A stretch of DNA of 64,000 nt from Sphingomonas sp. JC676 (lineage in GTDB: Bacteria > Pseudomonadota > Alphaproteobacteria > Sphingomonadales > Sphingomonadaceae). The notes beneath the pieces are model-generated. The model saw only the letters and a list, made by a program, of their open reading frames with translations. It searched no databases and was not told the DNA's origin. Numbering within the stretch: the first letter of the stretch is position 1; each line of letters begins with the position of its first letter. The position numbers and the translations under genes are program-made. Where the stretch lies: the NCBI RefSeq assembly GCF_014489075.1, contig NZ_JACTGR010000004.1, forward strand, positions 186,001 to 250,000. Reading direction: 5' to 3'. This document shows positions 37,186 through 47,240 of the stretch, piece by piece.

Positions 37186-37243
37186 GCCGGGCCGTGCAAC
37201 TGGTAGGAGGCTGTTCCAGTTTCCTGCCAGGACGAGCCCAGCC

Positions 37244-39307
37244 ATGACCATTGCCTATCCCGAGACGCGCCGCACCGATCTGGTCGAGGAGCAATTCGGG
37301 GTACGGATAGCCGATCCCTATCGCTGGCTCGAGAATGACGTCCGGAACGACGCCGAGGTTGCGGCATGGGTAGGGGCGCAGAACCGGGTCACCGACTCCT
37401 ATCTGGCGACGCTGCCGGGCCGCGACACTTTCCGCACCCGGATCAAGCAGCTCTTCGATTATGAGCGCTTCGGCGTGCCGCAAAAGGCGGGAAGCCGCTA
37501 TTTCTACATGCACAATAGCGGCCTGCAGAACCAGGCTGTGCTGTTCGTCCGGGAGAGCCTGGGCGGCGAGGGGCGGGCGCTGATCGACCCCAATGACTGG
37601 TCGGCTGATGGTGCTACGGCGCTCGCCGAATGGGCGCCCTCGGACGATGGCCGGTACCTGCTTTACTCGATCCAGGACGGCGGCAGCGACTGGCGCGTGG
37701 CGAAGGTGCTCGACGTCGCGACCGGCAAGGACACCCACGATGTGATTGAGGGGATGAAGTTCACCCTCGCCGCATCCTGGGCCAAGGACGGCAGCGGCTT
37801 TTACTATTCGCGCTACCCCAAGGTCGCCGAGCAGGAGAAGTTTCAGGCGCTCAACCAGAACCACAAAATCTATTTCCACCGGCTGGGCACACCGCAATCG
37901 GCGGACCGGCTGGTCTACGAGACGCCGGCGGCTCCCACCCACAGCCATTATCCCCAGGTGACCGATGACGGGCACTGGCTGGTCATCACCACCAGCGAGG
38001 GTACCGACGACCGCTACGAGATCACGCTCGCCGATCTGAACGATCCGGCCTGGCCGACGCGGACGATCATCCATGGCCTCAACCATCACTGGTCGCTGGC
38101 GGGCAATCACGGCACGCGCTTCTTCTGGACGACCAACAGCCACGCGCCGCGGATGCGGATCGTGACGATGGACGTGATCGGCGAGCATCCCGAAGCGCAT
38201 CCGCTGGTGGCCGAGGACAAGGCGACGCTGGAGGGTGCGGCGATCATCGGCGAGACGCTGGTCGCGAGCTATCTGGTCGATGCGCGCACCGAGATCCGTC
38301 GCTATGCGCTGGACGGCACGGTGCTGGAGCCGGTTGCGCTGCCGGGGATCGGCACCGCGGCGGGGTTCGGCGGTCGCCAGAATGATCCCGAGACCTTCTT
38401 CGCCTTCACCAGCTTCAACGCACCGACGACGATCTATCGCCACAATGTCAGCACCGGTGAGAGCACGCCCTGGGCGGTGCCGAAGCTGCTGTTTGATCCG
38501 TCCGAATATCAGGTTGAGCAGCGCTTCTATGCGTCGAAGGACGGCACGCGCGTGCCGATGTTCATCGTCCGCCGCAAGGATGTGACCGGCCCGGCGCCGA
38601 CTCTGCTATACGCCTATGGCGGGTTCAACATCTCGAACACACCGGCCTTCTCGGCCTCACGGCTCGCCTGGATGGAGCAGGGCGGGGTGTTCGTCCTCGC
38701 CAACATCCGCGGCGGCGGCGAATATGGCAAGGCGTGGCACGACGGCGGGCGGCTCGCCAACAAGCAGAACAGTTTCGACGATTTCATCGCCGCCGGCGAG
38801 TATCTCATCAAGGAGGGCATTACCGGTTCCGGTCAACTCGCGATCCAGGGCGGGTCGAACGGCGGGCTGCTGGTCGGCGCGGTGGTCAATCAGCGGCCGG
38901 ACCTGTTCACGGCAGCGCTGCCGGCTGTCGGCGTGATGGACATGCTGCGCTTCGATCGCTGGACCGCGGGCCGCTATTGGGTCGACGACTATGGCCATCC
39001 GTCGAAGGAAGCCGATTTCCATAACCTGCTGACCTATTCGCCCTATCACAATGTGAAGAGCGGCCAGGATTATCCGGCGATCCTCGCGACCACCGCTGAC
39101 ACTGACGATCGCGTCGTTCCTGGGCACACCTTCAAATATACCGCGGCGATCCAGGCGGCCGAGATCGGTGACAAGCCGCACCTCGTCCGTATCGAGACCC
39201 GGGCAGGACATGGTTCGGGCAAGCCGACCGACAAGATCATCGAGGAGGCGGCCGACATCTGGGCTTTCGCGGCACAGTGGACGGGGCTGGAAATCGTACC
39301 GCGCTGA
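37244..39307 (+). CDS. Prolyl oligopeptidase (S9A)
   Basis: The 687-residue protein begins TIAYPETRRTDLVEEQFGVRIADPYRWLEN, the family's N-terminus, followed by a beta-propeller (about 70-400) and an alpha/beta hydrolase domain. The catalytic triad is S538 in GGSNGG, Asp in DDRV (621-622) and H656 in AGHGSGKP. It cleaves short peptides after proline. No signal peptide is seen, unlike many sphingomonad homologues with a secretion signal, so it is probably cytoplasmic. Confidence 0.93.
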   Translation: MTIAYPETRRTDLVEEQFGVRIADPYRWLENDVRNDAEVAAWVGAQNRVTDSYLATLPGRDTFRTRIKQLFDYERFGVPQKAGSRYFYMHNSGLQNQAVLFVRESLGGEGRALIDPNDWSADGATALAEWAPSDDGRYLLYSIQDGGSDWRVAKVLDVATGKDTHDVIEGMKFTLAASWAKDGSGFYYSRYPKVAEQEKFQALNQNHKIYFHRLGTPQSADRLVYETPAAPTHSHYPQVTDDGHWLVITTSEGTDDRYEITLADLNDPAWPTRTIIHGLNHHWSLAGNHGTRFFWTTNSHAPRMRIVTMDVIGEHPEAHPLVAEDKATLEGAAIIGETLVASYLVDARTEIRRYALDGTVLEPVALPGIGTAAGFGGRQNDPETFFAFTSFNAPTTIYRHNVSTGESTPWAVPKLLFDPSEYQVEQRFYASKDGTRVPMFIVRRKDVTGPAPTLLYAYGGFNISNTPAFSASRLAWMEQGGVFVLANIRGGGEYGKAWHDGGRLANKQNSFDDFIAAGEYLIKEGITGSGQLAIQGGSNGGLLVGAVVNQRPDLFTAALPAVGVMDMLRFDRWTAGRYWVDDYGHPSKEADFHNLLTYSPYHNVKSGQDYPAILATTADTDDRVVPGHTFKYTAAIQAAEIGDKPHLVRIETRAGHGSGKPTDKIIEEAADIWAFAAQWTGLEIVPR

Positions 39308-39402
39308 CGTGCCGTTACGGGTCGATTCTGACACTTTTCCAATCGATATCGTCGCATTAGCATCACCTCCGGCGGCTCGGTCGCCAAGGGGGCAGGGGGT
39401 AT

Positions 39403-41055
39403 ATGCGATCCAGGATATGGTTGGCGGCGCTGCCGCTGATGATGACGCCGCTTGCGGCGCAGGCGACGGCGGCCGACTTCACCGCATGCGACGGCTATTC
39501 GGCGCCGAAGAAGAAGTCCGACGGCATTACCAAGGGCACCTGGCTCTGGGGGCTGGCGAGCGCGAATGCCGATTTCCGCAGGGGAACGGTGATCGTTGGC
39601 GCCCGCGGCATCGCCGCGTGCGACGCAGCGCTCGTCGATCCGCTGCTTGTCGATGCCTTCTGGGTGCGCCGCGCGCATCTGCTGCAGTCCAAGGCGCTGC
39701 ACCAGATGTCGGGCAATGCGTTCAAGGAGGCGCTGACGACGCTCGACCAGTCCGATGCGATTGGCGCAGCGCACGCCGATCCGCAGTTCAACAATTCGAT
39801 CAAGCTCGCCAATCTGGCGCTGCGCGCGATCGCCTATTACCGGCTCGACCGGAAGGAAGACGCCCGCGCCGCGCTGAAGGCGGTCACCGAGGCCAGGCCC
39901 TGGTCGGTCAGCCTGCGCCAGATGACGACGGCCATCCGCACCACCTATGAGGGGGACTATGAGACGCAGAAGGCAGTGCTTCACGAGCAGGCGCGGATTG
40001 ATCCACGCAAGCTGCACGTGCTCTTCTGGCTCGCTATGTCGCGCGGCGAGTTCGAGGAGGCGGTTGCCGACGCACACGCGCTGAGCTTCGACATTCCGCG
40101 CTCCCGCCGGGAATGGTCGACCGAGAGTGCGGAGGTTCGTGCCTATGCGCTGATCCGCGAGCGCGCCTCGGTCGCTGGGGCGACGGCCTATGCGCTCGCC
40201 GCGACCGGCAAGGTTGAGGCTTCGGCGCGCGAATATCAGCGCGGGCTCGATGAAATCGAAGATGCGACCCAGCCGCCGCCGCCCGACGCGCGCGGTCGCC
40301 CGCCCGGGAAGCAGGCGATGCGCGACTATGACCTGCGCAAGGCCTCCGGCCTCGAGGCGCGGAGCGCGCTGCAGGACTGGGGCCGCGCGATCGCGCTGCG
40401 CCGCCAGGCGTCGGGAATGACGGTGGCCGAGCTGCTGGAGTTCAAGGATCGGCCCACCGGCGAGGCCCTGATGGTAGCCGCCGATTTCTTCGCACAGGTG
40501 AAGGCGTCGGATTTCAAGCAGGCGGATACGCTCAACCAAGTGATCGACATGCTCCGCAAGCGCCAGGAAGAGTTCCGGCAAAAGGCGCTGACGATCAGTT
40601 TCAACCAGTTGGTCAAGCAGCTGCCGCGCCCCGAGACCGCGCAGATGGTGCCCAAGATGCAACGCGAGGGCGGCAACATCCTGCGGAGCAACCTCAATGG
40701 CTGGGCAGTCCGCAAGGCAGACGACCCGGCGCTGGTCAATGTCCGCTTTGGTGATGCCGTGGGCAGCAGCGCGCTGGTCGAGGAAGCGGCATTCCTCGCG
40801 GCCGCCAATCATGTCGCATCGCTGGGCAAGGACGGCTTCATCATCGAGGCCAGCCAGCTCATCGTGCGCACCATGCATGTGAGCGGCATGTATATCGGCA
40901 ACTATTCGACGCCGAGCGGATATGAGTTGCGGCTGCTGCTTCGCCCGGTCGACACCGCGGCGCCGGCCACCGACCTCGAATCGTCGCGCTGGCGGATCGT
41001 GAAGGTGCGCGACGTGCAGGCGGCGCTGAACGGCAAGTTCCCGACCGGCTACTGA
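39403..41055 (+). CDS. Exported TPR-like protein of unknown function
   Basis: The 550-residue protein starts with a signal peptide (MRSRIWLAALPLMMTPLAAQATA, cleavage near 23). Much of the rest is helical, with repeat-like pairs ALTTLDQSDAIG, ALRAIAYYRLDRKEDARAALK, LHVLFWLAMSRGEFEEAVADAH and AYALAATGKVEASAREYQRGL, in the style of tetratricopeptide repeats. The last 130 residues look like a separate alpha/beta domain (FGDAVGSSALVEEAAFLAAANHVA). I do not recognise the family. A tail-to-head gap of 95 bases follows the peptidase gene. It is probably periplasmic or outer-surface. Confidence 0.7.
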   Translation: MRSRIWLAALPLMMTPLAAQATAADFTACDGYSAPKKKSDGITKGTWLWGLASANADFRRGTVIVGARGIAACDAALVDPLLVDAFWVRRAHLLQSKALHQMSGNAFKEALTTLDQSDAIGAAHADPQFNNSIKLANLALRAIAYYRLDRKEDARAALKAVTEARPWSVSLRQMTTAIRTTYEGDYETQKAVLHEQARIDPRKLHVLFWLAMSRGEFEEAVADAHALSFDIPRSRREWSTESAEVRAYALIRERASVAGATAYALAATGKVEASAREYQRGLDEIEDATQPPPPDARGRPPGKQAMRDYDLRKASGLEARSALQDWGRAIALRRQASGMTVAELLEFKDRPTGEALMVAADFFAQVKASDFKQADTLNQVIDMLRKRQEEFRQKALTISFNQLVKQLPRPETAQMVPKMQREGGNILRSNLNGWAVRKADDPALVNVRFGDAVGSSALVEEAAFLAAANHVASLGKDGFIIEASQLIVRTMHVSGMYIGNYSTPSGYELRLLLRPVDTAAPATDLESSRWRIVKVRDVQAALNGKFPTGY

Positions 41056-41135
41056 AGTTCGGCCGGCGATGTGGTTCAGGTGCCCGACAGGCGGGATTTT
41101 CTAGACTCGTTTCGCTTGTGGAATGGGAGGCGGAT

Positions 41136-41720
41136 ATGGGATTTCTTCGTTTGGCGGGCGGCGCCGCGGCGACGTTCGCGGCAATGTCGATGGCGGTGCC
41201 CGCCGAGGCGCAGCGCTATCATGGCTCGCGCCATCATCATCGCGGCGACAATGACGGCGTCGGCGGCTTCATCCTTGGCGCTCTGTTCGTTGGCGGAATC
41301 GCCGCGCTGGCTTCGGGTGAGAAGAAACGTCGCGAGCGCGAGGCTGTCTATCAGGAAGACTATGAAGCCCCGCCGGTAGAGGGCGAAGAGGGCAGCGCGC
41401 CCCCACGGTCGGCGAGCTCGCCGGTAGCCGACATCCCCGCGCCTGGCTCGGCCGAATATGACGGCCTGTATGATCCCGACGCCGCGGCGGACCGCTGCGC
41501 GGTGGCCGCCGAAGTCGACGCTCAGAAGTTCGCCCGGCTCTCGCGCGTGACGTCGATCTCCAGCACGGTCTGGAACGGCAAGAGCTGGGTGGTGAAGGGC
41601 AATGTCGAGCTCGCTGAAAGCTATCGCGATGAGGCCAAGCGGAGCTTCAACTTCCGCTGCGCACTGAAGGCCGGTAGTGAGCCCGAAGTGTCGATCCCGG
41701 GCCTCGCGCCCGCCGCCTAG
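41136..41720 (+). CDS. Exported protein of unknown function with a Gly-rich hydrophobic stretch
   Basis: A 194-residue protein from ATG 41136 (GGGAGG upstream). Signal peptide 1-25 ends AEAQ. A His/Arg-rich stretch (RYHGSRHHHRG) follows, then a Gly-rich hydrophobic segment GGFILGALFVGGIAALASG that could insert in a membrane, then an acidic Pro-rich linker. A C-terminal domain with two cysteines (DRCAVAAEV and FRCAL) completes it. Similar architecture is common in sphingomonad envelope proteins without known function. Confidence 0.7.
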   Translation: MGFLRLAGGAAATFAAMSMAVPAEAQRYHGSRHHHRGDNDGVGGFILGALFVGGIAALASGEKKRREREAVYQEDYEAPPVEGEEGSAPPRSASSPVADIPAPGSAEYDGLYDPDAAADRCAVAAEVDAQKFARLSRVTSISSTVWNGKSWVVKGNVELAESYRDEAKRSFNFRCALKAGSEPEVSIPGLAPAA

Positions 41721-41765
41721 GGGTCTGAGCTTTACAGCGCGGGACGGGCTCCGTATCGCCCCGCC

Positions 41766-43325
41766 ATGACGACCGAGCACAACGAATCCATCCTGATCGT
41801 CGATTTCGGCAGCCAGGTGACCCAGCTCATCGCACGCCGCGTCCGCGAGGCCGGCGTGTACAGCGAAATCGCACCCTTCACGACCGCCGCCGAAGCATTC
41901 GAGCGGATGAAGCCCAAGGGGATCATCCTCTCTGGGTCACCGGCATCGGTACTGGACGAGGGATCGCCGCGGGTGCCGCAGGCGATCTTCGATTCGGGCC
42001 TGCCGATCCTGGGGATCTGCTATGGCCAGCAGGTGATGATGCACCAGCTGGGCGGCACCGTGCAGCTCGGCGACTCGGGCGAGTTCGGGCTCGCCTTCAT
42101 CGAGATCGAGGATAGCTGCGTGCTGTTCGACGGGGTCTGGCACGAAGGCGAGAGCCATCAGGTGTGGATGAGCCATGGCGACAAGGTGACCGAGCTCGCC
42201 CCCGGCTTCCGCCCGGTCGCGGTTAGCCCCGGCTCGCCCTATGCGGTCGTCGCCGACGACGCGCGGCGCTACTACGCCACCCAGTTCCACATGGAGGTGG
42301 TCCACACTCCCGACGGCGCCAAGCTGCTCGCCAATTTCGTGCGGCACGTCTGCGGGCTGCAGGGCGACTGGACGATGGCGGAGTTCCGCAACGCCAAGAT
42401 CAAGGAAATCCGCGAGCAGGTTGGTACCGGCCGGGTGATCTGCGGGCTTTCGGGCGGCGTCGATTCCGCGGTGGCGGCGGTGCTGATCCATGAGGCGATC
42501 GGCGAGCAGCTGACCTGCGTGTTCGTCGATCATGGGCTGATGCGCTCGGGCGAGGCCGACCAGGTCGTCAGCCTGTTCCGCGGCCACTATAATATCCCGC
42601 TCGTCCATGTGAACGCCGAGACCTTGTTCCTGAACGGGCTGGCCGGGGTCACCGATCCCGAGGCCAAGCGCAAATTCATCGGCAAGACCTTCATCGACAT
42701 CTTCGAGGACGAGGCCCGCAAGATCGGTGGCGCCGAGTTCCTGGCGCAGGGCACGCTCTATCCCGACGTGATCGAGAGCGTCAGCTTCACCGGCGGGCCT
42801 TCGGTGACGATCAAGAGCCACCACAATGTCGGCGGGCTGCCCGAGCGGATGAACATGAAGCTCGTCGAACCGCTGCGCGAGCTGTTCAAGGACGAGGTCC
42901 GCGCGCTCGGCCGCGAGCTGGGGCTGCCCGAGATATTCGTGGGCCGGCATCCGTTTCCGGGCCCGGGCTTGGCGATCCGGATCCCCGGCGAAGTCACCAA
43001 GGAACGCTGCGACATATTGCGCAAGGCCGATGCGATCTATCTCGAGGAGATCCGCAACGCGGGGCTCTACGATGCGATCTGGCAGGCATTCGCGGTGCTG
43101 CTGCCGGTGCGCACCGTAGGCGTGATGGGTGACGGGCGGACCTATGATTACGTCTTGGCGCTCCGGGCGGTGACGTCCACCGACGGCATGACCGCGGTCG
43201 CCTTCCAGTTCCCGGGCGATTTCCTCGCGCGGTGTGCGACGCGGATCGTCAACGAGGTGCGCGGCGTCAACCGGGTGACCTACGACTATACTTCGAAGCC
43301 ACCCGGCACCATTGAGTGGGAGTGA
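41766..43325 (+). CDS. guaA: GMP synthase (glutamine-hydrolysing)
   Basis: The 519-residue enzyme has an N-terminal glutamine amidotransferase domain with nucleophile C85 in GICYGQQ, an ATP-pyrophosphatase domain with the P-loop [11 protein letters not shown] (near 224-234), and a C-terminal dimerisation domain ending [18 protein letters not shown]. It converts XMP to GMP. Its stop overlaps the start of the next gene, tying purine synthesis to two DNA-repair genes. Confidence 0.97.
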   Translation: MTTEHNESILIVDFGSQVTQLIARRVREAGVYSEIAPFTTAAEAFERMKPKGIILSGSPASVLDEGSPRVPQAIFDSGLPILGICYGQQVMMHQLGGTVQLGDSGEFGLAFIEIEDSCVLFDGVWHEGESHQVWMSHGDKVTELAPGFRPVAVSPGSPYAVVADDARRYYATQFHMEVVHTPDGAKLLANFVRHVCGLQGDWTMAEFRNAKIKEIREQVGTGRVICGLSGGVDSAVAAVLIHEAIGEQLTCVFVDHGLMRSGEADQVVSLFRGHYNIPLVHVNAETLFLNGLAGVTDPEAKRKFIGKTFIDIFEDEARKIGGAEFLAQGTLYPDVIESVSFTGGPSVTIKSHHNVGGLPERMNMKLVEPLRELFKDEVRALGRELGLPEIFVGRHPFPGPGLAIRIPGEVTKERCDILRKADAIYLEEIRNAGLYDAIWQAFAVLLPVRTVGVMGDGRTYDYVLALRAVTSTDGMTAVAFQFPGDFLARCATRIVNEVRGVNRVTYDYTSKPPGTIEWE

Positions 43326-44506
43326 CCGAGCGCCTCTCCCTTAGAGAGGCGCGGCGGATCGCGCTGGCGGCGCAGGGCTTTGGTGCCGCGCATCCCGCCA
43401 CCGTGCGCGCGGCGCAGTTGCGGCGGACTATCGACCGGCTCGCGCTGCATCAGATCGACAGCGTCAATGTGCTGGTGCGCGCGCACTATCTGCCGGCCTT
43501 TTCCCGGCTTGGCTGCTACGATCGCGGATTGATCGAGCGCGACGCCTGGGGCCCGAAGCCCGGCCGGAAACTCTTCGAATATTGGGCGCACGAGGCGTCG
43601 CTGCTGCCGCTGGAGCTGCACCCGTTGCTGCGCTGGCGGATGGCGCGAGCCGAGCGCGGCGAGACCGGCTGGACCTCGCTGCGGCGCTTCGCGGTCGATC
43701 GGCAGGCCGAGGCGCAGACCGTGCTCGACCGGATCAGCGCGGAAGGGCCGCTGGCGGCATCGGACTTCGAGAACGGCAAGGGGCAGGGCGGCTGGTGGGG
43801 CTGGAGCGACACCAAGCTCGCGCTCGAATATCTGTTCTGGGCGGGCAGGATTACCACCGCGACGCGCCGAGCCAGCTTCGAGCGCATCTATGACCTCACC
43901 GAACGCGTGATTCCCTCGGCCGTGCTGGATCTGCCCACCCTGGACGCCATGACGGCGCAGCGCGCGCTGGTCGAGCGGAGCGCGCGGGCGCTCGGTGTCG
44001 CCACCGCGAGCGATCTGCGCGACTATTTCCGGCTAAAGCCCGAGGAAGGTCGCGCGGCGATCGAGGCGCTGGCGGAGGAGGGCGTGCTGGTTCCGGCCGA
44101 AGTGAAGGGCTGGCGCCAGCCCGCCTGGCTGCACCGCGACGCGCGGCGGCCACGGAAGATCGCCGGTGCGGCACTGCTGGCGCCCTTCGATCCGCTGGTA
44201 TGGGAACGCGCCCGGACCGAGCGGCTTTTCGGCTTTCGCTACCGCATCGAGATCTATGTGCCGCAGGACAAGCGCACCCATGGCTATTATGTCCTGCCGT
44301 TCCTGATGGACGATGCGCTGGTTGCGCGGGTCGATCTGAAGGCCGATCGCCAGGCGGGCCGGTTGCTTGCGCATCGCGTCACGCTGGAGCCCGGCGCGCC
44401 GGCGGAGACGCTCGAACGGCTGGAGGGCGAATTGGCGCGGATGGCTGAATGGCTGGGGCTTGCCGAGGTGAAGATCGGCACAATCGTGACGGGAGAGCCG
44501 GAGTGA
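43322..44506 (+). CDS. YcaQ-family winged-helix DNA glycosylase
   Basis: About 394 residues with the YcaQ/AlkX fold: opening [44 protein letters not shown], three winged-helix segments, and the family's [23 protein letters not shown] stretch near the C-terminus. Characterised relatives (E. coli YcaQ, Streptomyces AlkZ) remove bulky alkyl adducts and unhook interstrand crosslinks. The start is uncertain: GTG 43322 overlaps the guaA stop as GTGA, and GTG 43316 is two codons earlier. The catalytic QxQ/QxD motif may be represented by HQID (residues near 42). Confidence 0.85.
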   Translation: MTERLSLREARRIALAAQGFGAAHPATVRAAQLRRTIDRLALHQIDSVNVLVRAHYLPAFSRLGCYDRGLIERDAWGPKPGRKLFEYWAHEASLLPLELHPLLRWRMARAERGETGWTSLRRFAVDRQAEAQTVLDRISAEGPLAASDFENGKGQGGWWGWSDTKLALEYLFWAGRITTATRRASFERIYDLTERVIPSAVLDLPTLDAMTAQRALVERSARALGVATASDLRDYFRLKPEEGRAAIEALAEEGVLVPAEVKGWRQPAWLHRDARRPRKIAGAALLAPFDPLVWERARTERLFGFRYRIEIYVPQDKRTHGYYVLPFLMDDALVARVDLKADRQAGRLLAHRVTLEPGAPAETLERLEGELARMAEWLGLAEVKIGTIVTGEPE

Positions 44507-45081
44507 GCGACGACCTTTCACTGCCACGGTGCAGCTGGGCGCTGGGTGATCCGCTCAACCGGACCTATCACGACGCCGAATGGGGCGCGCCCCAGCGCGA
44601 CGGGCGGATGCTGTGGGAGATGCTGATGCTGGAGGGCTTCCAGGCAGGGCTCGCCTGGATCATCATCCTGCGCAAGCGTGAGGCGTTCCGAGAGGCATTC
44701 GCGGGCTTCGATCCAGCCAAGGTCGCGAAGTTCGGCGAAGCCGATGTCGAAAGGTTGATGGGCGATGCCGGCATCGTCCGCGCCCGCGCCAAGATCGAGG
44801 CGACGATCCGCGGCGCGCAAATCTATTGCGAGATGGCGGCGAACGGCGAGGATTTCGCCGATTTCTGTTGGTCGTTCACCGGCGGCAAAGTGCTGACCGG
44901 CGAAGGCCATGGCTGGGTGGCGTCGACGCCGCTTTCCGAGCAGATCTCCAAGGAAATGAAGCGGCGCGGCTTCAAGTTCGTCGGGCCGACGATCGTCTAT
45001 GCCTGGATGCAGGCGGTGGGGATCGTGAATGACCATTCTGTGGAGTGCTTCCGCCGAGAGGAAGTAGCCCGGCTGGCCTAG
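44503..45081 (+). CDS. tag: DNA-3-methyladenine glycosylase I
   Basis: The 192-residue protein has RCSWALGD with C10, YHDAEWG with H23, and the C-terminal NDHSVEC motif, together giving the Cys-His-His-Cys zinc site of Tag. The GFQAGLAWIIILRKREAFR segment forms the base-binding helix-hairpin-helix region. It removes 3-methyladenine from DNA. GTG 44503 overlaps the stop of the preceding glycosylase gene, so guaA, the YcaQ-type gene and tag form one coupled unit. Confidence 0.95.
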   Translation: MSDDLSLPRCSWALGDPLNRTYHDAEWGAPQRDGRMLWEMLMLEGFQAGLAWIIILRKREAFREAFAGFDPAKVAKFGEADVERLMGDAGIVRARAKIEATIRGAQIYCEMAANGEDFADFCWSFTGGKVLTGEGHGWVASTPLSEQISKEMKRRGFKFVGPTIVYAWMQAVGIVNDHSVECFRREEVARLA

Positions 45082-45228
45082 GCTCCCGGCAAAGTTCACG
45101 GAGTCGAGGCTTATTCGTGTACTTTGCCACCTCTCAAGGCGGCGCTTGAAGCGCTCCCGCGTACCAGGCGGCTGTGAGAGCCAAGCAGCCGAAATCCTAC
45201 ATTTGCGAGCGTTGGATAGCGATCCGCT

Positions 45229-47169
45229 CTAGGCCGCGCGGGCCTGCGGTGCCGCGCCGACGGGATTGCCTTGATTGGCGGCTTGCGTGTCCATCCCGTT
45301 CGATAGTGGCGGGTCTTCGGGCGCTCGGTCACGGCCGGGCTGCTCGGCGAGCGGCAGGCTGAACATGAAGGTGGCGCCGGGGCCGGGCTGATCATCGACC
45401 CAGATGCGGCCGCCATGTGCCTCGATGATCGTGCGGCAGACCGACAGGCCCATTCCCATCCCGCTCGATTTGGTGGTGAAGAAGGCGTCGAACACGCGTT
45501 CGCGCGCCTCGGGCGCGAGGCCAGGTCCCGAATCACGGACCGCTAGCGTCGCGCACTCGCCGTCGATCGCCGATATGATGCGGAGCTGACGGGGGCCCTC
45601 GATGCCGGCCATCGCCTGCGCGGCGTTGATCGCCAGGTTGAGGATCACCTGCTGCAATTGGACACGGTCGCCGACCACGTCGAGTGCCTGTGGCGCCAGC
45701 TGGACTTCGACTGCGACCTCGCCGGCACCGATTTCGCCGCGCAGGATCGCCAGCGCTTCTTCGACGAGCGAATTCAAGTCGAGCGGAACCGGAGTCGGAT
45801 CGACCTTGCGGGCGAGCGCGCGGATACCGTGCAGGATGTTGCCGGCGCGGGCGCCGTCGGCGCCGATCCGGGTCAGGATCGCTTCGACTTCATCAAGCGC
45901 GGGCGGATCCAGCTTGAGGAAGCGCCCGCCCGCGGCGGCACTGCTGATTACGGCGGTGATCGGCTGGTTCACCTCATGGGCGATCGACGCGGAGAGTTCA
46001 CCCAGGGTCGAGAGGCGCGAGGCATGCGCGAGCTCCGACCGTGCCCGGTCGAGTTGCTGCTCTGCGTGACGGGAGCAGGTGACGTCGCGCAGTGCACCAA
46101 CGAAGATCGGCGCGTCGTCGCCCGAGATCACATGGGCGACGAGGTGAAGGTGCTGCGACGGGAGGCGGCGATACTCGAAATCGATCGCGCCGCGCGACAC
46201 GCCCGCGCGCTCGATCCACTCTCGAAGCACGGTGACATCTTCGGGCGCTACGCCGATCAGCAACGTTGCCATTTCGGGGCTCGCCGACCCGACGATCCCG
46301 TAGATGCGGCGCGCCTCGTCAGACCAGAAGGTCTCACCGGTGCCCGCGTGCCAGACAAAACTTCCCGTCGCGCTCAGCCGCTGGGCCTCGTCATATTGCG
46401 CGGCCTCGATCTGCCGGAGCGCCTGCTCGGCGGCCAGGCGCTCGGTAATGTTGTTGTTGGTCTCGAGCGTGCCCGCGATCCGGCCCGTGGCATCGCGGTG
46501 GAGCGACCAGCGGCTTGCGACGTGGAGTGCTGTGCCGTCGCGGTGGAAATGGACGAGTTCGCCTTCCCAGCGCCCGGTCTCCTGGACGATCGCCTGAATG
46601 TCCTTGAGCGGCGCGGGAAAGCGCGTCTTGAGCAACTCATGCGTCTTTCGGCCCAGCGCCTCCTGGCGCGACCAGCCATAAAGCTGCTCGGCGGCCGGGT
46701 TCCAATAGGTGATCGTATCGTCGCAGTCGCGCACCAGGATGCAGTCATGGGTGAGATCGAGCAGGCGCGCCTGCTCGGCCTGGGCGAGCGCGAGCGCGCG
46801 AATCCTGCTGACGAGCGAGGTCACCACCAGCGCCGCGGCGACGAAGAAGAGCAGCGAGGTGAGATCGCGGGCATAGTCGATCTGGAAAGTGAAACGCGGC
46901 TCGACGAAGAAGAAATCGAGGCAGGCCAGCGCGACGGCGGACAGGCACGCGGAGAGCAGGAAATTGGCGGCCAGCGAAAAGAGCAGCACGACCAGCAGAT
47001 AGCCGAGAACCGCGGTGCCATAGCCAACGTCCGCGGCAACTGCTGCGGCGGTGACCAGTGCAAGCGCGGCGAGGCCCGCAAATCCCAGAAACAGCCCGCG
47101 CTCTCGACCTGGCGCACTGGCCGGGCCGCCGAGTAGCAATGCTTCAAGACCTTGCTGCAGCCGCGTCAT
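45229..47169 (-). CDS. Membrane PAS sensor histidine kinase with KdpD-like N-terminus
   Basis: A 646-residue kinase. Residues about 25-125 contain four close membrane helices with the FFFVEPRFTFQIDYARDL stretch typical of DUF4118 (KdpD membrane region). A PAS domain (135-245), a second PAS (260-370), a dimerisation domain with H398 in SIAHEVNQPI and an ATPase domain with NLAINAAQA and DSGPGLAPE follow. The HEVNQPI wording is that of the FixL/NtrB-like HisKA group. No response regulator is adjacent, so its partner must be elsewhere. The C-terminal 30 residues are disordered. Confidence 0.9.
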   Translation of the reverse strand: MTRLQQGLEALLLGGPASAPGRERGLFLGFAGLAALALVTAAAVAADVGYGTAVLGYLLVVLLFSLAANFLLSACLSAVALACLDFFFVEPRFTFQIDYARDLTSLLFFVAAALVVTSLVSRIRALALAQAEQARLLDLTHDCILVRDCDDTITYWNPAAEQLYGWSRQEALGRKTHELLKTRFPAPLKDIQAIVQETGRWEGELVHFHRDGTALHVASRWSLHRDATGRIAGTLETNNNITERLAAEQALRQIEAAQYDEAQRLSATGSFVWHAGTGETFWSDEARRIYGIVGSASPEMATLLIGVAPEDVTVLREWIERAGVSRGAIDFEYRRLPSQHLHLVAHVISGDDAPIFVGALRDVTCSRHAEQQLDRARSELAHASRLSTLGELSASIAHEVNQPITAVISSAAAGGRFLKLDPPALDEVEAILTRIGADGARAGNILHGIRALARKVDPTPVPLDLNSLVEEALAILRGEIGAGEVAVEVQLAPQALDVVGDRVQLQQVILNLAINAAQAMAGIEGPRQLRIISAIDGECATLAVRDSGPGLAPEARERVFDAFFTTKSSGMGMGLSVCRTIIEAHGGRIWVDDQPGPGATFMFSLPLAEQPGRDRAPEDPPLSNGMDTQAANQGNPVGAAPQARAA

Positions 47170-47240
47170 TGCGCTTCTCCCGCGGGAGATAGAACTAAAT
47201 TGGATGGACTTCTTTGTCCACGCCGCCCTAACGAACGGCC

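Noticed and set aside
45082..45228. Gap between tag and the histidine kinase examined for RNA or small genes
   Set aside because: No stable hairpin with a T-run, no ribosome site and no tRNA-like fold was seen.
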